Assembly (NCBI RefSeq): GCF_001612965.1
Contig: NZ_BDBL01000027.1
Span: 62,001 to 126,000 of the forward strand
DNA length: 64,000 nucleotides
Direction of reading: 5' to 3'
DNA from: Nocardia kruczakiae NBRC 101016
GTDB lineage: Bacteria > Actinomycetota > Actinomycetes > Mycobacteriales > Mycobacteriaceae
A program made the translations under genes and the position numbers. Below the pieces are notes generated by a model. That model was not told the origin of the DNA. It saw nothing but the letters and a program-made list of their open reading frames with translations, and did no database searches. How positions within the stretch are numbered: position 1 is the stretch's first letter; each line of letters starts with the position of its first letter. Of the stretch, positions 1 through 7,396 are shown one piece after another.

Positions 1-508
1 ACGGATCGGCCAGATGGTGCAGCGGCCGGTCGGTGTCGAGCGCCTGTTCGTTCAGGCGGCGGCGCTGTTCGCGGGCCGCACCCTCGGAGATGAGCACCCC
101 GTGCGGCTGGAAGGTGCGCAGTGCGGCGATCTTCTCCCGATTGGCGGGATGGAACGGAGTCGGCGCGCCGTCGAGTATCCGCGAGACGTCGGCGGGCTCC
201 AGCGGCACCAGCACCCGCCGCCCCGGCAGCACCAGTTCGACCGGCCCGCTGCCGAATTCGCGGCGCAGCCGGTGCATCCTGCGGACCGCGCGGTCGTCGG
301 CGCCGAGGCGTTCCAGCACCGCCGTCATGCCGCGGCGCCGGGCGATCACCCCGGCGGCGACCGGTGCCAGCCCCAGATCGGCCAGTGCCGCCGCGGCGCG
401 CGGTCCGGTCAGCCGGTGGGCGGCTCGGCCGGGGGCCGGCGTGGGGCGGACAGGGTCGGCTGAGCTGCGCGAATCGGTGTCGCCGTGTGGATCGAGTTCG
501 CGGTGCAC
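1..508 (-). CDS. Cytochrome P450, N-terminal part (runs off the left edge)
   Basis: The visible 169 residues start at a GTG 6 bases after an AAAGGAGG ribosome site. They read as the N-terminal third of a bacterial P450: a short acidic leader, a helix rich in Leu/Ala, then the beta-1 region (VELVLPGRRVLVPLEP) and the B-helix part with FHPANREK and EGAAREQRRRLN. The haem-binding Cys region lies outside the window, so the catalytic part cannot be seen. An in-frame ATG is not available, as the overlapping ATG is in another frame. A near-perfect SigF/SigB-type promoter lies 31 bases upstream, which suggests stress-induced expression. Another alpha-helical oxidase is possible but less likely. Confidence 0.65.
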   Translation of the reverse strand, partial: MHRELDPHGDTDSRSSADPVRPTPAPGRAAHRLTGPRAAAALADLGLAPVAAGVIARRRGMTAVLERLGADDRAVRRMHRLRREFGSGPVELVLPGRRVLVPLEPADVSRILDGAPTPFHPANREKIAALRTFQPHGVLISEGAAREQRRRLNEQALDTDRPLHHLADP

Positions 509-538
509 ATCGGCCTCCTTTGGTCCTCAGCGACCGCC

Positions 539-562
539 TACCCGGGAGGGATCGGGCGAAAC
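539..562 (-). promoter_or_regulatory. SigB/SigF-type promoter for the P450
   Basis: Read on the minus strand this is GTTT (559-562), a 15-base spacer and GGGTA (539-543). It fits the GTTT-N15-17-GGGTA pattern known for actinobacterial SigF/SigB. It ends 31 bases from the GTG start of the P450. Confidence 0.6.
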
Positions 563-581
563 GAGCGCCCGGGAACCGATC

Positions 582-605
582 GAATATTCGCGGAGGGGCC
601 GGGTA
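582..605 (+). promoter_or_regulatory. Possible SigB-type promoter for the membrane protein at 647
   Basis: GAAT (582-585), 15 bases, GGGTA (601-605) fits the looser GNNT-N14-16-GGGTA form of the SigB promoter. Because the -35 is weak, this is only a candidate. Confidence 0.35.
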
Positions 606-646
606 GTGCCGGGGTGACGAGTACACGAAACGGGCCGGAGGTGAGG

Positions 647-997
647 ATGGCACGCGAGGTCGATCCCCGCTGGAGTGACCCGCCGAGTTTCCGGCGGGCC
701 GTGCGGTACGCGGTCGGCGTGCTGGTGGTGGCGGCGATCGTCGCAGGGGTGGCGCTGGGCTGGGCGGCCTCGCGGGAGCAGTGCGCGAACGCCGATCACG
801 TGGCCTGCGATACCGCGTCGCGGCTGGCCGTCGGTCTGGTACCCGGAATCGTGTTGTTACTGGGCGGCATCGGCGCGTTCGTCATCACCGTGCGGCAGTG
901 GCGCGGCGGACGGCCGTGGCCGGTATGGCAGGGCGCGGGCTGGTTCCTGTTCGCGGTGATGGTGGTGTATCTGGCGATGGCGATGGCCGCAGGCTGA
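647..997 (+). CDS. Small integral membrane protein, 116 aa
   Basis: I do not recognise the family. The ATG follows GGAGGTGAGG directly, an unusually strong ribosome site, and this start was preferred over longer in-frame starts. The protein has a basic N-terminus and three hydrophobic helices (about residues 19-38, 60-80 and 92-114). The first extracytoplasmic loop holds two cysteines (REQCANADHVACD), which could form a disulfide. It lies divergently from the P450 and just upstream of dps, both of which have stress-type promoters, so a role in envelope stress is a guess only. Confidence 0.6.
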   Translation: MAREVDPRWSDPPSFRRAVRYAVGVLVVAAIVAGVALGWAASREQCANADHVACDTASRLAVGLVPGIVLLLGGIGAFVITVRQWRGGRPWPVWQGAGWFLFAVMVVYLAMAMAAG

Positions 998-1009
998 ACC
1001 CTGCCGCTC

Positions 1010-1033
1010 GTTTGGAGTCGCCGGCAGCGGGTA
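1010..1033 (+). promoter_or_regulatory. SigB/SigF-type promoter for dps
   Basis: GTTT (1010-1013), 15-base spacer, GGGTA (1029-1033) is an exact match to the SigF/SigB pattern. It lies 58 bases before the dps GTG. Confidence 0.65.
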
Positions 1034-1090
1034 GGTCCTGCACGCAAGCAGTCGCCTAGGTGATGACTGTCAGCGAGGAAGGAGACCATC

Positions 1091-1582
1091 GTGGCCAAGA
1101 CCTCCACGACCACCGATCCGATCGCGACGGTGCTGGAGCCGGAACAGCAACGGATCGCCGGTGACGCGCTGTGCGCCACCGTCGTCGATCTGATCGATCT
1201 GAGCCTGATCGGCAAGCAGGCGCACTGGAATGTGATCGGCCCCCGGTTCCGCACCGTCCATCTGGCATTGGACGAACTGGTCGAGACCGCGCGCGGCTTC
1301 ACCGACGCGGCGGCGGAACGGGCCACCGCCATCGGCGTCAGCCCGGACGGGCGCGCCCGCACGGTCGCGGAGAGTTCCAGCGCCGAATCGTTCCCCTCGG
1401 GGTGGCAGCAGGACGGTGACGTGATCGCGGCGATCGTCGCCTCCCTGGCCGCTGTCGTGCGCCGTCTGCGTGAGCGGATCGACGCGTCGGAGAAGGCCGA
1501 TCCGGTCACCCAGGATCTGCTCATCGATATCGCCGGCCGGTTGGAGCAGCTGCATTGGATGTGGCAGGCCCAGGCCGCCTGA
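1091..1582 (+). CDS. dps: Dps family DNA-binding ferritin
   Basis: A 163-residue mini-ferritin that binds and oxidises iron and protects DNA in starved or oxidatively stressed cells. The ferroxidase signature is visible: KQAHWNVIGPRF with the His/Trp pair near residue 43, the HLALDELVE helix with its Asp and Glu, and the C-terminal helix LLIDIAGRLEQLHWMWQ. Length is normal for Dps. The GTG start follows GAAGGAG with good spacing. A clear SigF/SigB-type promoter lies upstream. The 3' end overlaps the start of the following lipoprotein gene by 22 bases, so the two are probably cotranscribed. Confidence 0.92.
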   Translation: MAKTSTTTDPIATVLEPEQQRIAGDALCATVVDLIDLSLIGKQAHWNVIGPRFRTVHLALDELVETARGFTDAAAERATAIGVSPDGRARTVAESSSAESFPSGWQQDGDVIAAIVASLAAVVRRLRERIDASEKADPVTQDLLIDIAGRLEQLHWMWQAQAA

Positions 1583-2601
1583 CGCGCGTCCTGCGCCGAT
1601 ATCTGGTTCCGGCGGCGGCCGTCCTGGCCGTCGCCGGTTGCTCCGCGCCGGGGTCGCGACTGGAAGCGCCCGATGCCGTGCGGGTGACACCGATCGGGGC
1701 CATCGTGCACGCACCGGTGTGGTCCTACCGGTCGGACGCGCTCGTGGCGCTGGCGCGGGACCGGGTCGTGAAGGTGAACGGACTGGCCGACGGCCGCGGC
1801 GATACCGTCACCTCGGCCCGCCTGCGGGGCCTGGGACCGAACCTGCAGATCAGCCCGGTGGACGACGGCGCGGCGCTGGTCAGCGCCACGGATCGGCAAG
1901 CCGTGGCCTCGATTCGGCTGTCCGATCTGGTCGATACCGGCACACTGTCCGCGGGTCCGCGGCCGTCGTATCTCGCGCTCGATTCGGGGGAGCGGATGCT
2001 GCTGGCGCTCTCCCAGGACGGCGCCACGGTCACGCCGGTGGATCTGCACCGGCGCACCGCATTGACGCCCACGGTCGTGAACGCGGGCCCGGAGGCCCGG
2101 CTCGACGGGGCGAACCGCAGTCGCGAAGTGGAGTTCCACGTCTACGGACCCCGGGGCAGCGCGCACTACAAGGGCAGTTCCTCACCCGCGGACCGAACCG
2201 GCGCCGACGACGAACCCGTCCTCGCGGCCGCGGGGGACGGCGCGAAGGTCACCCGGTTGTATGTGGCGCGGCCCGGGGGCGAACTGATCGCCCTGGACTC
2301 CCGTCGCGACGGATCCGGAAGCGAGACGGTCGGATCCGTCGACCTGGGCGCGCCGATCCGCTATCTGGCCACCGACGACACCCGCATCTACGCCGCCACG
2401 GACCGGCAGCTGGTAGTGCTCGAAACCCGCAGCTTCGAGGGATATGCGAACGGAACCATTCCCGTGCTGCGCCGATTCGATCTCCCGGTGCGGCAAGCGC
2501 GGGAGCCGGCGTGGTCGGGAATCGCCGTGGGTCCGCATCGGGTCTATCTGACCGTCCGCGACCTGCCCGAGGTGGTGTCCGTGGCCAAGCCGCAACTGTG
2601 A
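1561..2601 (+). CDS. Putative lipoprotein with beta-propeller-like repeats
   Basis: The protein opens with a basic stretch and a hydrophobic helix ending in LAVAGC, a typical lipobox, so it should be lipid-anchored on the outer face of the membrane. The rest (about 320 residues) has recurring short beta-strand blocks such as RYLATDDTRIYAATDRQLVVLE and VAVGPHRVYLTV-type segments, as in YncE/PQQ-like propellers. No enzyme motif is seen. The GTG at 1561 lies inside dps; a TTG six bases earlier is the alternative, and no standard start exists nearer the signal peptide. Function unknown. Confidence 0.65.
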   Translation: MAGPGRLTRVLRRYLVPAAAVLAVAGCSAPGSRLEAPDAVRVTPIGAIVHAPVWSYRSDALVALARDRVVKVNGLADGRGDTVTSARLRGLGPNLQISPVDDGAALVSATDRQAVASIRLSDLVDTGTLSAGPRPSYLALDSGERMLLALSQDGATVTPVDLHRRTALTPTVVNAGPEARLDGANRSREVEFHVYGPRGSAHYKGSSSPADRTGADDEPVLAAAGDGAKVTRLYVARPGGELIALDSRRDGSGSETVGSVDLGAPIRYLATDDTRIYAATDRQLVVLETRSFEGYANGTIPVLRRFDLPVRQAREPAWSGIAVGPHRVYLTVRDLPEVVSVAKPQL

Positions 2602-2612
2602 GAGGTGTCGTC

Positions 2613-2963
2613 GTGGCCGACAATCGTTCCGGCACAGTCGATGTCGGTGAGGATCTGGATATTCTGAGCGAACAGCTGCGCGGGTTGCGGGAGTTGGCCG
2701 CCGATCCGGATCTGACCGCGGCCGACGGCGTCGTCTACGACTTCGGCATCCGCTGGGGCGCGATGATGTCGGGGCGGCTGCCGCGCGTCGTGTACTACCG
2801 GGAGCGCGGTGCGCTGTCGGTGGCCGATCGGGACCGATTCGACCGGCTGATCGAGGAATTCGCCGACGCCGCCACGACGATCGAACGCTTACGGCTGGCC
2901 CCGGCGCACACGACCGGTCGCTCCGAGCCCGCTCATTCGGTCACCGGAGGAAGCCACAGCTGA
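2613..2963 (+). CDS. Hypothetical protein, 116 aa
   Basis: Not recognised. The GTG at 2613 has a GAGAGGTG ribosome site; another in-frame GTG at 2598 overlaps the lipoprotein stop (GTGA), so coupling is likely either way. The product is a soluble, charged, mostly helical protein whose middle (DFGIRWGAMMSGRLPRVVYY) is the best candidate for a conserved core. The tail is low-complexity (PAHTTGRSEPAHSVTGG). Its last 31 bases overlap the convergent zinc-ribbon gene on the other strand. Confidence 0.55.
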   Translation: MADNRSGTVDVGEDLDILSEQLRGLRELAADPDLTAADGVVYDFGIRWGAMMSGRLPRVVYYRERGALSVADRDRFDRLIEEFADAATTIERLRLAPAHTTGRSEPAHSVTGGSHS

Positions 2964-3211
2964 TCGTGGCGCATCCGGATTCCGGTGTGCGGCACCGGAC
3001 ATGCGGGATTGGCGCAGGTCAGCGCGACCATATAGGCGTCGAGATCCTCGTCGAGGAACAGGAACCCCAGATACAGCGCGTCGCCGACCCGGAAATCCGT
3101 TGCGCCACAGGCTCGGCAGCGTGCGCGCCGGCGGTCGAGGTAGGCCAGGACGCGATCGCGTTGCCGCTGGGTCAGTTCGATGTTCTCCGGCCGCCGGTGG
3201 GTCGTCGTCAT
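2933..3211 (-). CDS. Small zinc-ribbon protein, 92 aa
   Basis: The sequence contains CRACG near residue 34 and CANPACPVP near residue 68, giving two CxxC-like pairs that could hold one zinc. No enzyme motif is visible. Its ATG overlaps the stop of the upstream molybdoenzyme gene (ATGA), so it is the last gene of a minus-strand operon: SDR, membrane protein, cytochrome b/Mo fusion, zinc ribbon. It may assist or regulate that enzyme, but this is only inferred from position. Confidence 0.65.
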   Translation of the reverse strand: MTTTHRRPENIELTQRQRDRVLAYLDRRRARCRACGATDFRVGDALYLGFLFLDEDLDAYMVALTCANPACPVPHTGIRMRHDQLWLPPVTE

Positions 3212-4698
3212 ATCTCGACGTCCTTGTCGTAGTAGATGTTGTCCTCGCGCCAGCCGCCCATGCCGCGGCCGATATGGGAGTAGTCGGAGACGAACTCGAT
3301 CCGGTCGATCCACTTCGCCATCTTGAAACCGACCTGGTTCTCCACCCGAAGCCGAAGTGGCGCACCGTGTTCGATGGGCAGCGGTGCGCCGTTCATCCGG
3401 TAGGCGAGCAGCGTCTGCGGGTTTCCGGCCAGCTCCAGATCCAGCACCTCGTAGAACTGGCCGACGCCGTCGGCGCTCGGATCGTCGCGACCGGTGTCCT
3501 GCATGGTGAGGAAGCACAGATATTTCGCGCCCGGCAGGGGGCGGACCCGAGCGACGAGTTCGCGCAGCGGCAGCCCGGTCCATTCGCCGATACTCGACCA
3601 GCCCTGCACGCAGTTGTGCAGCACCCGCTGGGTCTGCGGTTCGCCGAGGGCGCGCAGATCGTCCAGGCTCAAGTGCATCGGGTGTTCGACGAGACCGCCG
3701 ACGTCCAGGCGCCAATCGGCGAAATTGTGTGCGGCCATCACTTTGTACGGCAGCGCCGTCGGCGGTTTCCCGTTCACCCGATGTTCCGGCGAGAGCGCGT
3801 GTGTCGAGTAGTCCTGCCGCGAGGTCAGCGGCCGGAGCAAGCCCAGCCGCATCCGGCGCACGAAGGCGCCCAGCACCCGCTGCACCGACCGCGGATCGCG
3901 CAGGCTCCACACCGTGGCCGCGATGTGCACCAGCACGATCGCGCCGATGATCACCAGCGACAGCGCGATCGCCCAATTGATGTTGCGGACCTGGCCGAAG
4001 ATCATCAGCGCGGTCAGCTGACCCCAGCTCCAGAAGAACACCATCGAGACGTGGATGACGATGAACGCGGCGAATGCCAGCAGACCCAGGAAATGCAGGC
4101 TGCGCGCCGACTGCCGGCCGCCGAACATCCGCACGAACCACGGAAAACGGGCCTCCACGGCCGGGGATTGTGCTGCGCCGGTGAGTATCTGGAACGGCGC
4201 GAGCACGAAGATCACGCCGGCGTAGGCGAGTTTCTGCACCGCGTCGAAGGGCTGGCCCGGCAGTAGCGGCGGCAGGTCGAAACTCATATAGGTCACGATG
4301 TCGTGCCACGCCGCGGGAAACAGCGACCACGAGGTCGGAATGTAGCGCCGCCACTGGCCGGTCGCGAACAGCAGGACGTAATAGGCGAGGCCGACGAGTA
4401 TCCAGCCGGCAACCGTCGCGAAATGCCAGTGCCGGCCCAGACCCAATTTCTTGTGGCCGGGCAGCGCGATCAGTGACGAGTAGCTCTCCTCCTCGTCGAG
4501 GGTGTCGTAGAGCTTGTCGGTCGGCATCCGCTTACGGGTGAATCGTGCCCATTCGGTGCCGGGTTTGCTGTCGTCGCGCCAGAAGAGTTTCGGGTAGCTC
4601 GACAGGATTTCCACCCCGCTGCGCATTGCGAAGGTCAGAAACAGCACATTGAGCCAGTGTTCGATCCGCAGCCAGGCCGGAAAGTCCAAGGTGGTCAT
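3208..4698 (-). CDS. Cytochrome b561-like / sulfite-oxidase-fold molybdoenzyme fusion
   Basis: A 496-residue two-domain protein. Residues 1 to about 290 are a membrane cytochrome b domain with four or five helices and His residues at 14, 90, 92, 202 and 216 placed like the haem ligands of b561/hydrogenase-type cytochromes. Residues about 315-496 have the SUOX/MsrP molybdopterin fold, with Cys363 in HNCVQGWSSIGEW as the expected Mo ligand. In MsrP systems the haem membrane partner (MsrQ) and the reductase are separate proteins; here they are joined. No Tat signal is seen, so the Mo domain may sit on whichever side the last helix dictates. The substrate is unknown (sulfoxide or similar). Confidence 0.8.
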   Translation of the reverse strand: MTTLDFPAWLRIEHWLNVLFLTFAMRSGVEILSSYPKLFWRDDSKPGTEWARFTRKRMPTDKLYDTLDEEESYSSLIALPGHKKLGLGRHWHFATVAGWILVGLAYYVLLFATGQWRRYIPTSWSLFPAAWHDIVTYMSFDLPPLLPGQPFDAVQKLAYAGVIFVLAPFQILTGAAQSPAVEARFPWFVRMFGGRQSARSLHFLGLLAFAAFIVIHVSMVFFWSWGQLTALMIFGQVRNINWAIALSLVIIGAIVLVHIAATVWSLRDPRSVQRVLGAFVRRMRLGLLRPLTSRQDYSTHALSPEHRVNGKPPTALPYKVMAAHNFADWRLDVGGLVEHPMHLSLDDLRALGEPQTQRVLHNCVQGWSSIGEWTGLPLRELVARVRPLPGAKYLCFLTMQDTGRDDPSADGVGQFYEVLDLELAGNPQTLLAYRMNGAPLPIEHGAPLRLRVENQVGFKMAKWIDRIEFVSDYSHIGRGMGGWREDNIYYDKDVEI

Positions 4699-4718
4699 CG
4701 CGCGTCACCCGTTCCGGT

Positions 4719-5141
4719 TCAGTCGTGCCAGTGCTGTCGTTGCGGCCGGGCGACGGTGACACCCAGCACGATCGCGGCGGTCACCGCCAGGAACCCCAGC
4801 GCGCAGGTGCCGGCCACACTGCCCGGCGCGCTGTCCCACCAGCCCCGTACCTCGGGCAGGCCGGGGAGTCCGGCGAGCCTGCTGAGCACGTACACCACCA
4901 GGAAGGTGAGGGAGGCGAGCCCGCCCAGGGCCCAGCCGGCGCGTGCGGTACGGGCACCGCACACCAGCGCCGCGGCGCCGGCGCACCAGGCGATCAGGAT
5001 CGCGAAACCCACGCGCAGGTAGGTCGGCAACGCGTCCTCGCGCACCAGCACGTACAGATGCACCCCGCCCAGACCGAGCAACAGCGCCGCCCCGGCCGCG
5101 GTGGTCGTGCGAGGAAGGTCGACGGCGGCGTAACGGTCCAC
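4719..5141 (-). CDS. Four-helix integral membrane protein, 140 aa
   Basis: Four strongly hydrophobic segments (about residues 12-32, 42-62, 68-90 and 108-132) with short loops. The first helix carries LLLGLGGVHLYVLV. No family motif is recognised. It starts 2 bases after the SDR stop and ends 20 bases before the b561/Mo fusion gene, so it is cotranscribed with both and may be a partner of the membrane redox protein. Confidence 0.65.
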   Translation of the reverse strand: MDRYAAVDLPRTTTAAGAALLLGLGGVHLYVLVREDALPTYLRVGFAILIAWCAGAAALVCGARTARAGWALGGLASLTFLVVYVLSRLAGLPGLPEVRGWWDSAPGSVAGTCALGFLAVTAAIVLGVTVARPQRQHWHD

Positions 5142-5143
5142 GA

Positions 5144-5923
5144 TCAGCGCCCCGAGATGATCTGTCCCGCTTTGGCTTTCAGCGCGTCGGGGACGACGCG
5201 CCCGACCAGGCCCATCACCTTCGTGGGCAGCGAGGCGGCGACGACCTTCTGCTCGCCCGCCAGCAGCGCGTCGACCCCCTGGCGGGCGACCTCGGCCGGA
5301 TCGTCCTTGGGGCCGCGGCCGATGCGGGTGTCCAGCATCTTCGCGCGCCGGAAGAAGTCGGTGTCGGTGGGACCGGGCATCAACGCCGTGACGGTGATGC
5401 CCTTGTCGCGCAATTCCTGCCGCAGCGCCTCGGCGAACGACTGCACGAACGATTTCGACGCGTGATACACGGCCTGCTCGGGGCCGGGGATCATGGCCGC
5501 GATCGACGAGGTGAACAGCAGCCGGCCCGAACCGCGCGCGGCCATATCGGCGACCACCGGTTTCGCCAGGCGCACGGTCGAGCGCACGTTGAGGTCGATC
5601 ACCGCGAGCTCGTCGTCGAGGTCGGTCGACAGGAAATCGCCGCCGCGCCCGATACCCGCGTTGAAGGCCACCGCATCGAGTGCGCGGCCGTCCTCGGTGG
5701 CCGTGGCATACAGCTGCTCCGGCCCGTTGGCGCTGTGCAGATCGATGCGCAGCGGCCGCACGCGCGCACCGGAACGGCGCAGTGATTCGGCGGCCACGTC
5801 GATGGCGGCGTCCTCGGCGGTGATGACCACGTCGTAACCGCGTTCGGCGAACTGTCTGGCGAGCTCGAACCCGATACCGCTGGACGCGCCGGTCACCAGG
5901 GCCAGGGGAGGTGTGTCGGTCAT
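5144..5923 (-). CDS. Short-chain dehydrogenase/reductase
   Basis: Classical SDR of 259 residues. The cofactor motif TGASSGIG is near residue 11, NAG near 89, the catalytic Ser in FTSSIA and the YHASK pair near 153. The substrate cannot be told. The ATG follows GGGAGGT closely. It heads a four-gene minus-strand operon with the membrane protein, the b561/Mo fusion and the zinc ribbon. A GTAT-N15-GGGTAG promoter-like sequence (5933-5957) lies so close to the ATG that the transcript would be almost leaderless. Confidence 0.88.
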   Translation of the reverse strand: MTDTPPLALVTGASSGIGFELARQFAERGYDVVITAEDAAIDVAAESLRRSGARVRPLRIDLHSANGPEQLYATATEDGRALDAVAFNAGIGRGGDFLSTDLDDELAVIDLNVRSTVRLAKPVVADMAARGSGRLLFTSSIAAMIPGPEQAVYHASKSFVQSFAEALRQELRDKGITVTALMPGPTDTDFFRRAKMLDTRIGRGPKDDPAEVARQGVDALLAGEQKVVAASLPTKVMGLVGRVVPDALKAKAGQIISGR

Positions 5924-5932
5924 ACCTCCCGC

Positions 5933-5957
5933 CTACCCGGCCAGTGCGAACACATAC
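5933..5957 (-). promoter_or_regulatory. Possible SigB-type promoter of the SDR operon
   Basis: On the minus strand: GTAT, 15 bases, GGGTAG (5933-5938). The -35 matches only the loose GNNT form and the -10 ends 10 bases before the ATG, so a near-leaderless mRNA would result. Confidence 0.3.
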
Positions 5958-6001
5958 CTGCGCGCGGTCGACTCGCTACCGACATAGGTTTCGCCCGATT
6001 T

Positions 6002-6037
6002 CCCCGCACCGGCGTGGTTGCCCGCGCCGGTGCGGGG
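6002..6037. repeat. 13-bp perfect inverted repeat between divergent genes
   Basis: The arms 6002-6014 (CCCCGCACCGGCG) and 6025-6037 are exact reverse complements around a 10-base loop. The right arm overlaps the -10 of the candidate promoter of the DUF6480-like gene. It may be an operator or an RNA hairpin in the leader. The neighbouring genes are divergent, so a simple terminator is unlikely. Confidence 0.6.
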
Positions 6038-6039
6038 TA
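6017..6039 (+). promoter_or_regulatory. Possible SigB-type promoter for the DUF6480-like gene
   Basis: GTTG (6017-6020), 14 bases, GGGTA (6035-6039). One mismatch in the -35. It sits inside the 13-bp inverted repeat. Confidence 0.4.
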
Positions 6040-6100
6040 GGGCTGCAGTGAGAAGCCGACGACGATCAGGGGCGCGTTCGCCCCGGACAGGACGCCCGAC

Positions 6101-6331
6101 ATGTCTCCAATGGATCCGGACCCGGCCAAGACTCCGGACCTGGAACCCGGTGGTGGTGTAGCCCCCGGTTCCACTCCGCCCGATACCGCCCAGACCTCGG
6201 GTCTCTCGGCGCCGGAGCCGAGCACGCGGCATCATTTCCCGGCCAGCGGGGCGTTGCTGATCGTCATCGTCGCGGCGATCGTGGTGGTGTTCGTCGTCGT
6301 CGCGATCGCGCTGATCGTCTCCATGGCCTGA
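6101..6331 (+). CDS. Small tail-anchored membrane protein, DUF6480-like
   Basis: 76 residues. The N-terminal half is Pro/Gly-rich with DPDPAKTPDLEPGGGVAPGS, which resembles the start of the actinobacterial DUF6480 family as I remember it. The C-terminal 24 residues are one hydrophobic helix (LLIVIVAAIVVVFVVVAIAL), so it should be membrane-anchored with a cytoplasmic tail. The role is unknown. A SigB-like promoter lies about 60 bases upstream and a hairpin terminator follows. Confidence 0.7.
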   Translation: MSPMDPDPAKTPDLEPGGGVAPGSTPPDTAQTSGLSAPEPSTRHHFPASGALLIVIVAAIVVVFVVVAIALIVSMA

Positions 6332-6359
6332 CGAGTTCCCGTCCCCCGCCCGACGGTTT

Positions 6360-6377
6360 TCGGCCCTCTGCGGCCGA
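6360..6377 (+). terminator. Hairpin after the DUF6480-like gene
   Basis: TCGGCC, 6-base loop, GGCCGA, 28 bases after the stop codon. No T-tract follows, which is usual for high-GC actinobacteria. Confidence 0.4.
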
Positions 6378-6415
6378 CCGTGACCGAAACTATATCCGGC
6401 TCAGGCGAATTCGCG

Positions 6416-6440
6416 GTTTCTCCGCGCTCGTGCGCGGGTA
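6416..6440 (+). promoter_or_regulatory. SigB/SigF-type promoter
   Basis: GTTT (6416-6419), 16-base spacer, GGGTA (6436-6440). It lies 45 bases before the ATG at 6486 and supports that small gene being real. Confidence 0.55.
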
Positions 6441-6485
6441 CTCGCGCTGGTATCGCGTTGGCGCGCGCCGGTGGGAGGTCGCGAG

Positions 6486-6758
6486 ATGTCGGTCGAGCAG
6501 AGGGAATACGACGACGACCCGGTGATCGAGGACCCGCGACCCGATGTCCCGGACGCCGATGACCGGCCCGGCCGGGAGCGGATCGTCGGGCTCGCACAGG
6601 GCGGATCATGCGGCTCGGCCGGATGGCGCGAGCGGGGCTATCGACCGTATGCGACGCATCGCCCGACGTGTGCCGCGCCACCCGGGTCGGGCGGGCTGAC
6701 GTCCCGAAAAATCTTCTGGCACAACATTATCGGAGAAATCGGCCGACACCGGCCGTGA
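6486..6758 (+). CDS. Hypothetical small acidic protein, 90 aa
   Basis: Not recognised. The ATG follows GGTGGGAGG and a good SigF/SigB-type promoter. The first 40 residues are strongly acidic (EQREYDDDPVIEDPRPDV, then DADDRPGRER), typical of small actinobacterial stress proteins. From about residue 42 the composition changes to Gly/Arg/Pro-rich sequence that looks less like natural coding DNA, so a frameshift or a shifted C-terminus is possible. The stop lies in a 7-bp-stem hairpin. Confidence 0.4.
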   Translation: MSVEQREYDDDPVIEDPRPDVPDADDRPGRERIVGLAQGGSCGSAGWRERGYRPYATHRPTCAAPPGSGGLTSRKIFWHNIIGEIGRHRP

Positions 6759-6766
6759 AGCCGGTG
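6747..6766 (+). terminator. Hairpin overlapping the stop at 6758
   Basis: CACCGGC, 6-base loop, GCCGGTG. The preceding stop codon lies in the loop region. The stretch 6767-6994 shows no convincing gene. Confidence 0.4.
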
Positions 6767-6994
6767 CCGGCCGTGCGGCAGTTGGCCGGTCGTGCTGGAA
6801 CTACCGCCCCCGTCCGGAGAGACGATTCGTCGTAGGCCTCGCACCGGCGCACTCCGTTGTGCGGGACCGAATTGCGGCTATCCGTCGCCGTTGACGGATA
6901 GGGCGCTACGTCGAATCGTTCTCGGTACAGGAGAGATACCCCGCCTGTTCGACCGTAACCGGCGCGGAATCGCCGATTCGCGGATCGGCTGCGA

Positions 6995-7201
6995 TCAGTC
7001 GACCTCGCCGGTCCGGTCGTGTTCGGCGCCCTCCGGCGTGGTGGTTAGCGGGGGTGTCGGTTGCGGGTCGTCGTCGGCGGGGGGTTCGGGATCCCGCCAC
7101 TCCTCGGCGCGGCTGGAGCGGTTGCCGCGCAGGGTTCCCTGGAGATCGTGCCGTAGTTGGTCGTCCTCGCGCGCACCGTGTTTGGTGTTTCCTCGGTCCA
7201 T
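6995..7201 (-). CDS. Small acidic protein resembling the N-terminus of DUF2795 stress proteins
   Basis: 68 residues, very hydrophilic: MDRGNTKHGAREDDQLRHD near the start, RAEEWRDPEPPADDDPQ in the middle, acidic tail. The order KHG/DDxL/RAEEWRDPEP recalls the N-terminal part of actinobacterial DUF2795 proteins, but the C-terminal domain of that family is absent. The ATG has a GAAAGGAGAGG ribosome site. A GTTT-N14-GGGTA promoter (7294-7316) lies about 90 bases upstream. Confidence 0.6.
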   Translation of the reverse strand: MDRGNTKHGAREDDQLRHDLQGTLRGNRSSRAEEWRDPEPPADDDPQPTPPLTTTPEGAEHDRTGEVD

Positions 7202-7293
7202 CGTCCTCTCCTTTCGCGGATCAGCGGTGCCGGAGCAGAGCGGCGACACCGTCGCTCGGAGCCGGATCCCGATCGATGGTCACATGCGGCGGC

Positions 7294-7316
7294 TACCCGC
7301 ACCCGGCGAGTGAAAC
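7294..7316 (-). promoter_or_regulatory. SigB/SigF-type promoter for the 68-aa acidic protein
   Basis: Minus strand: GTTT (7313-7316), 14 bases, GGGTA (7294-7298). The leader would be about 86 bases. Confidence 0.5.
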
Positions 7317-7396
7317 CTCGATCCGCGCCGGAATGCGTTTGCCGTTCCGGTCGCCGGGCATCACCGAGCCATGGACTGTGCCGGGCGGGTGAGCCG

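Noticed and set aside
796..2166. Long open frame opposite dps and the lipoprotein
   Set aside because: High-GC mirror frame: no ribosome site, Arg/His/Gln-rich, no motif, while the plus-strand genes have clear domains.
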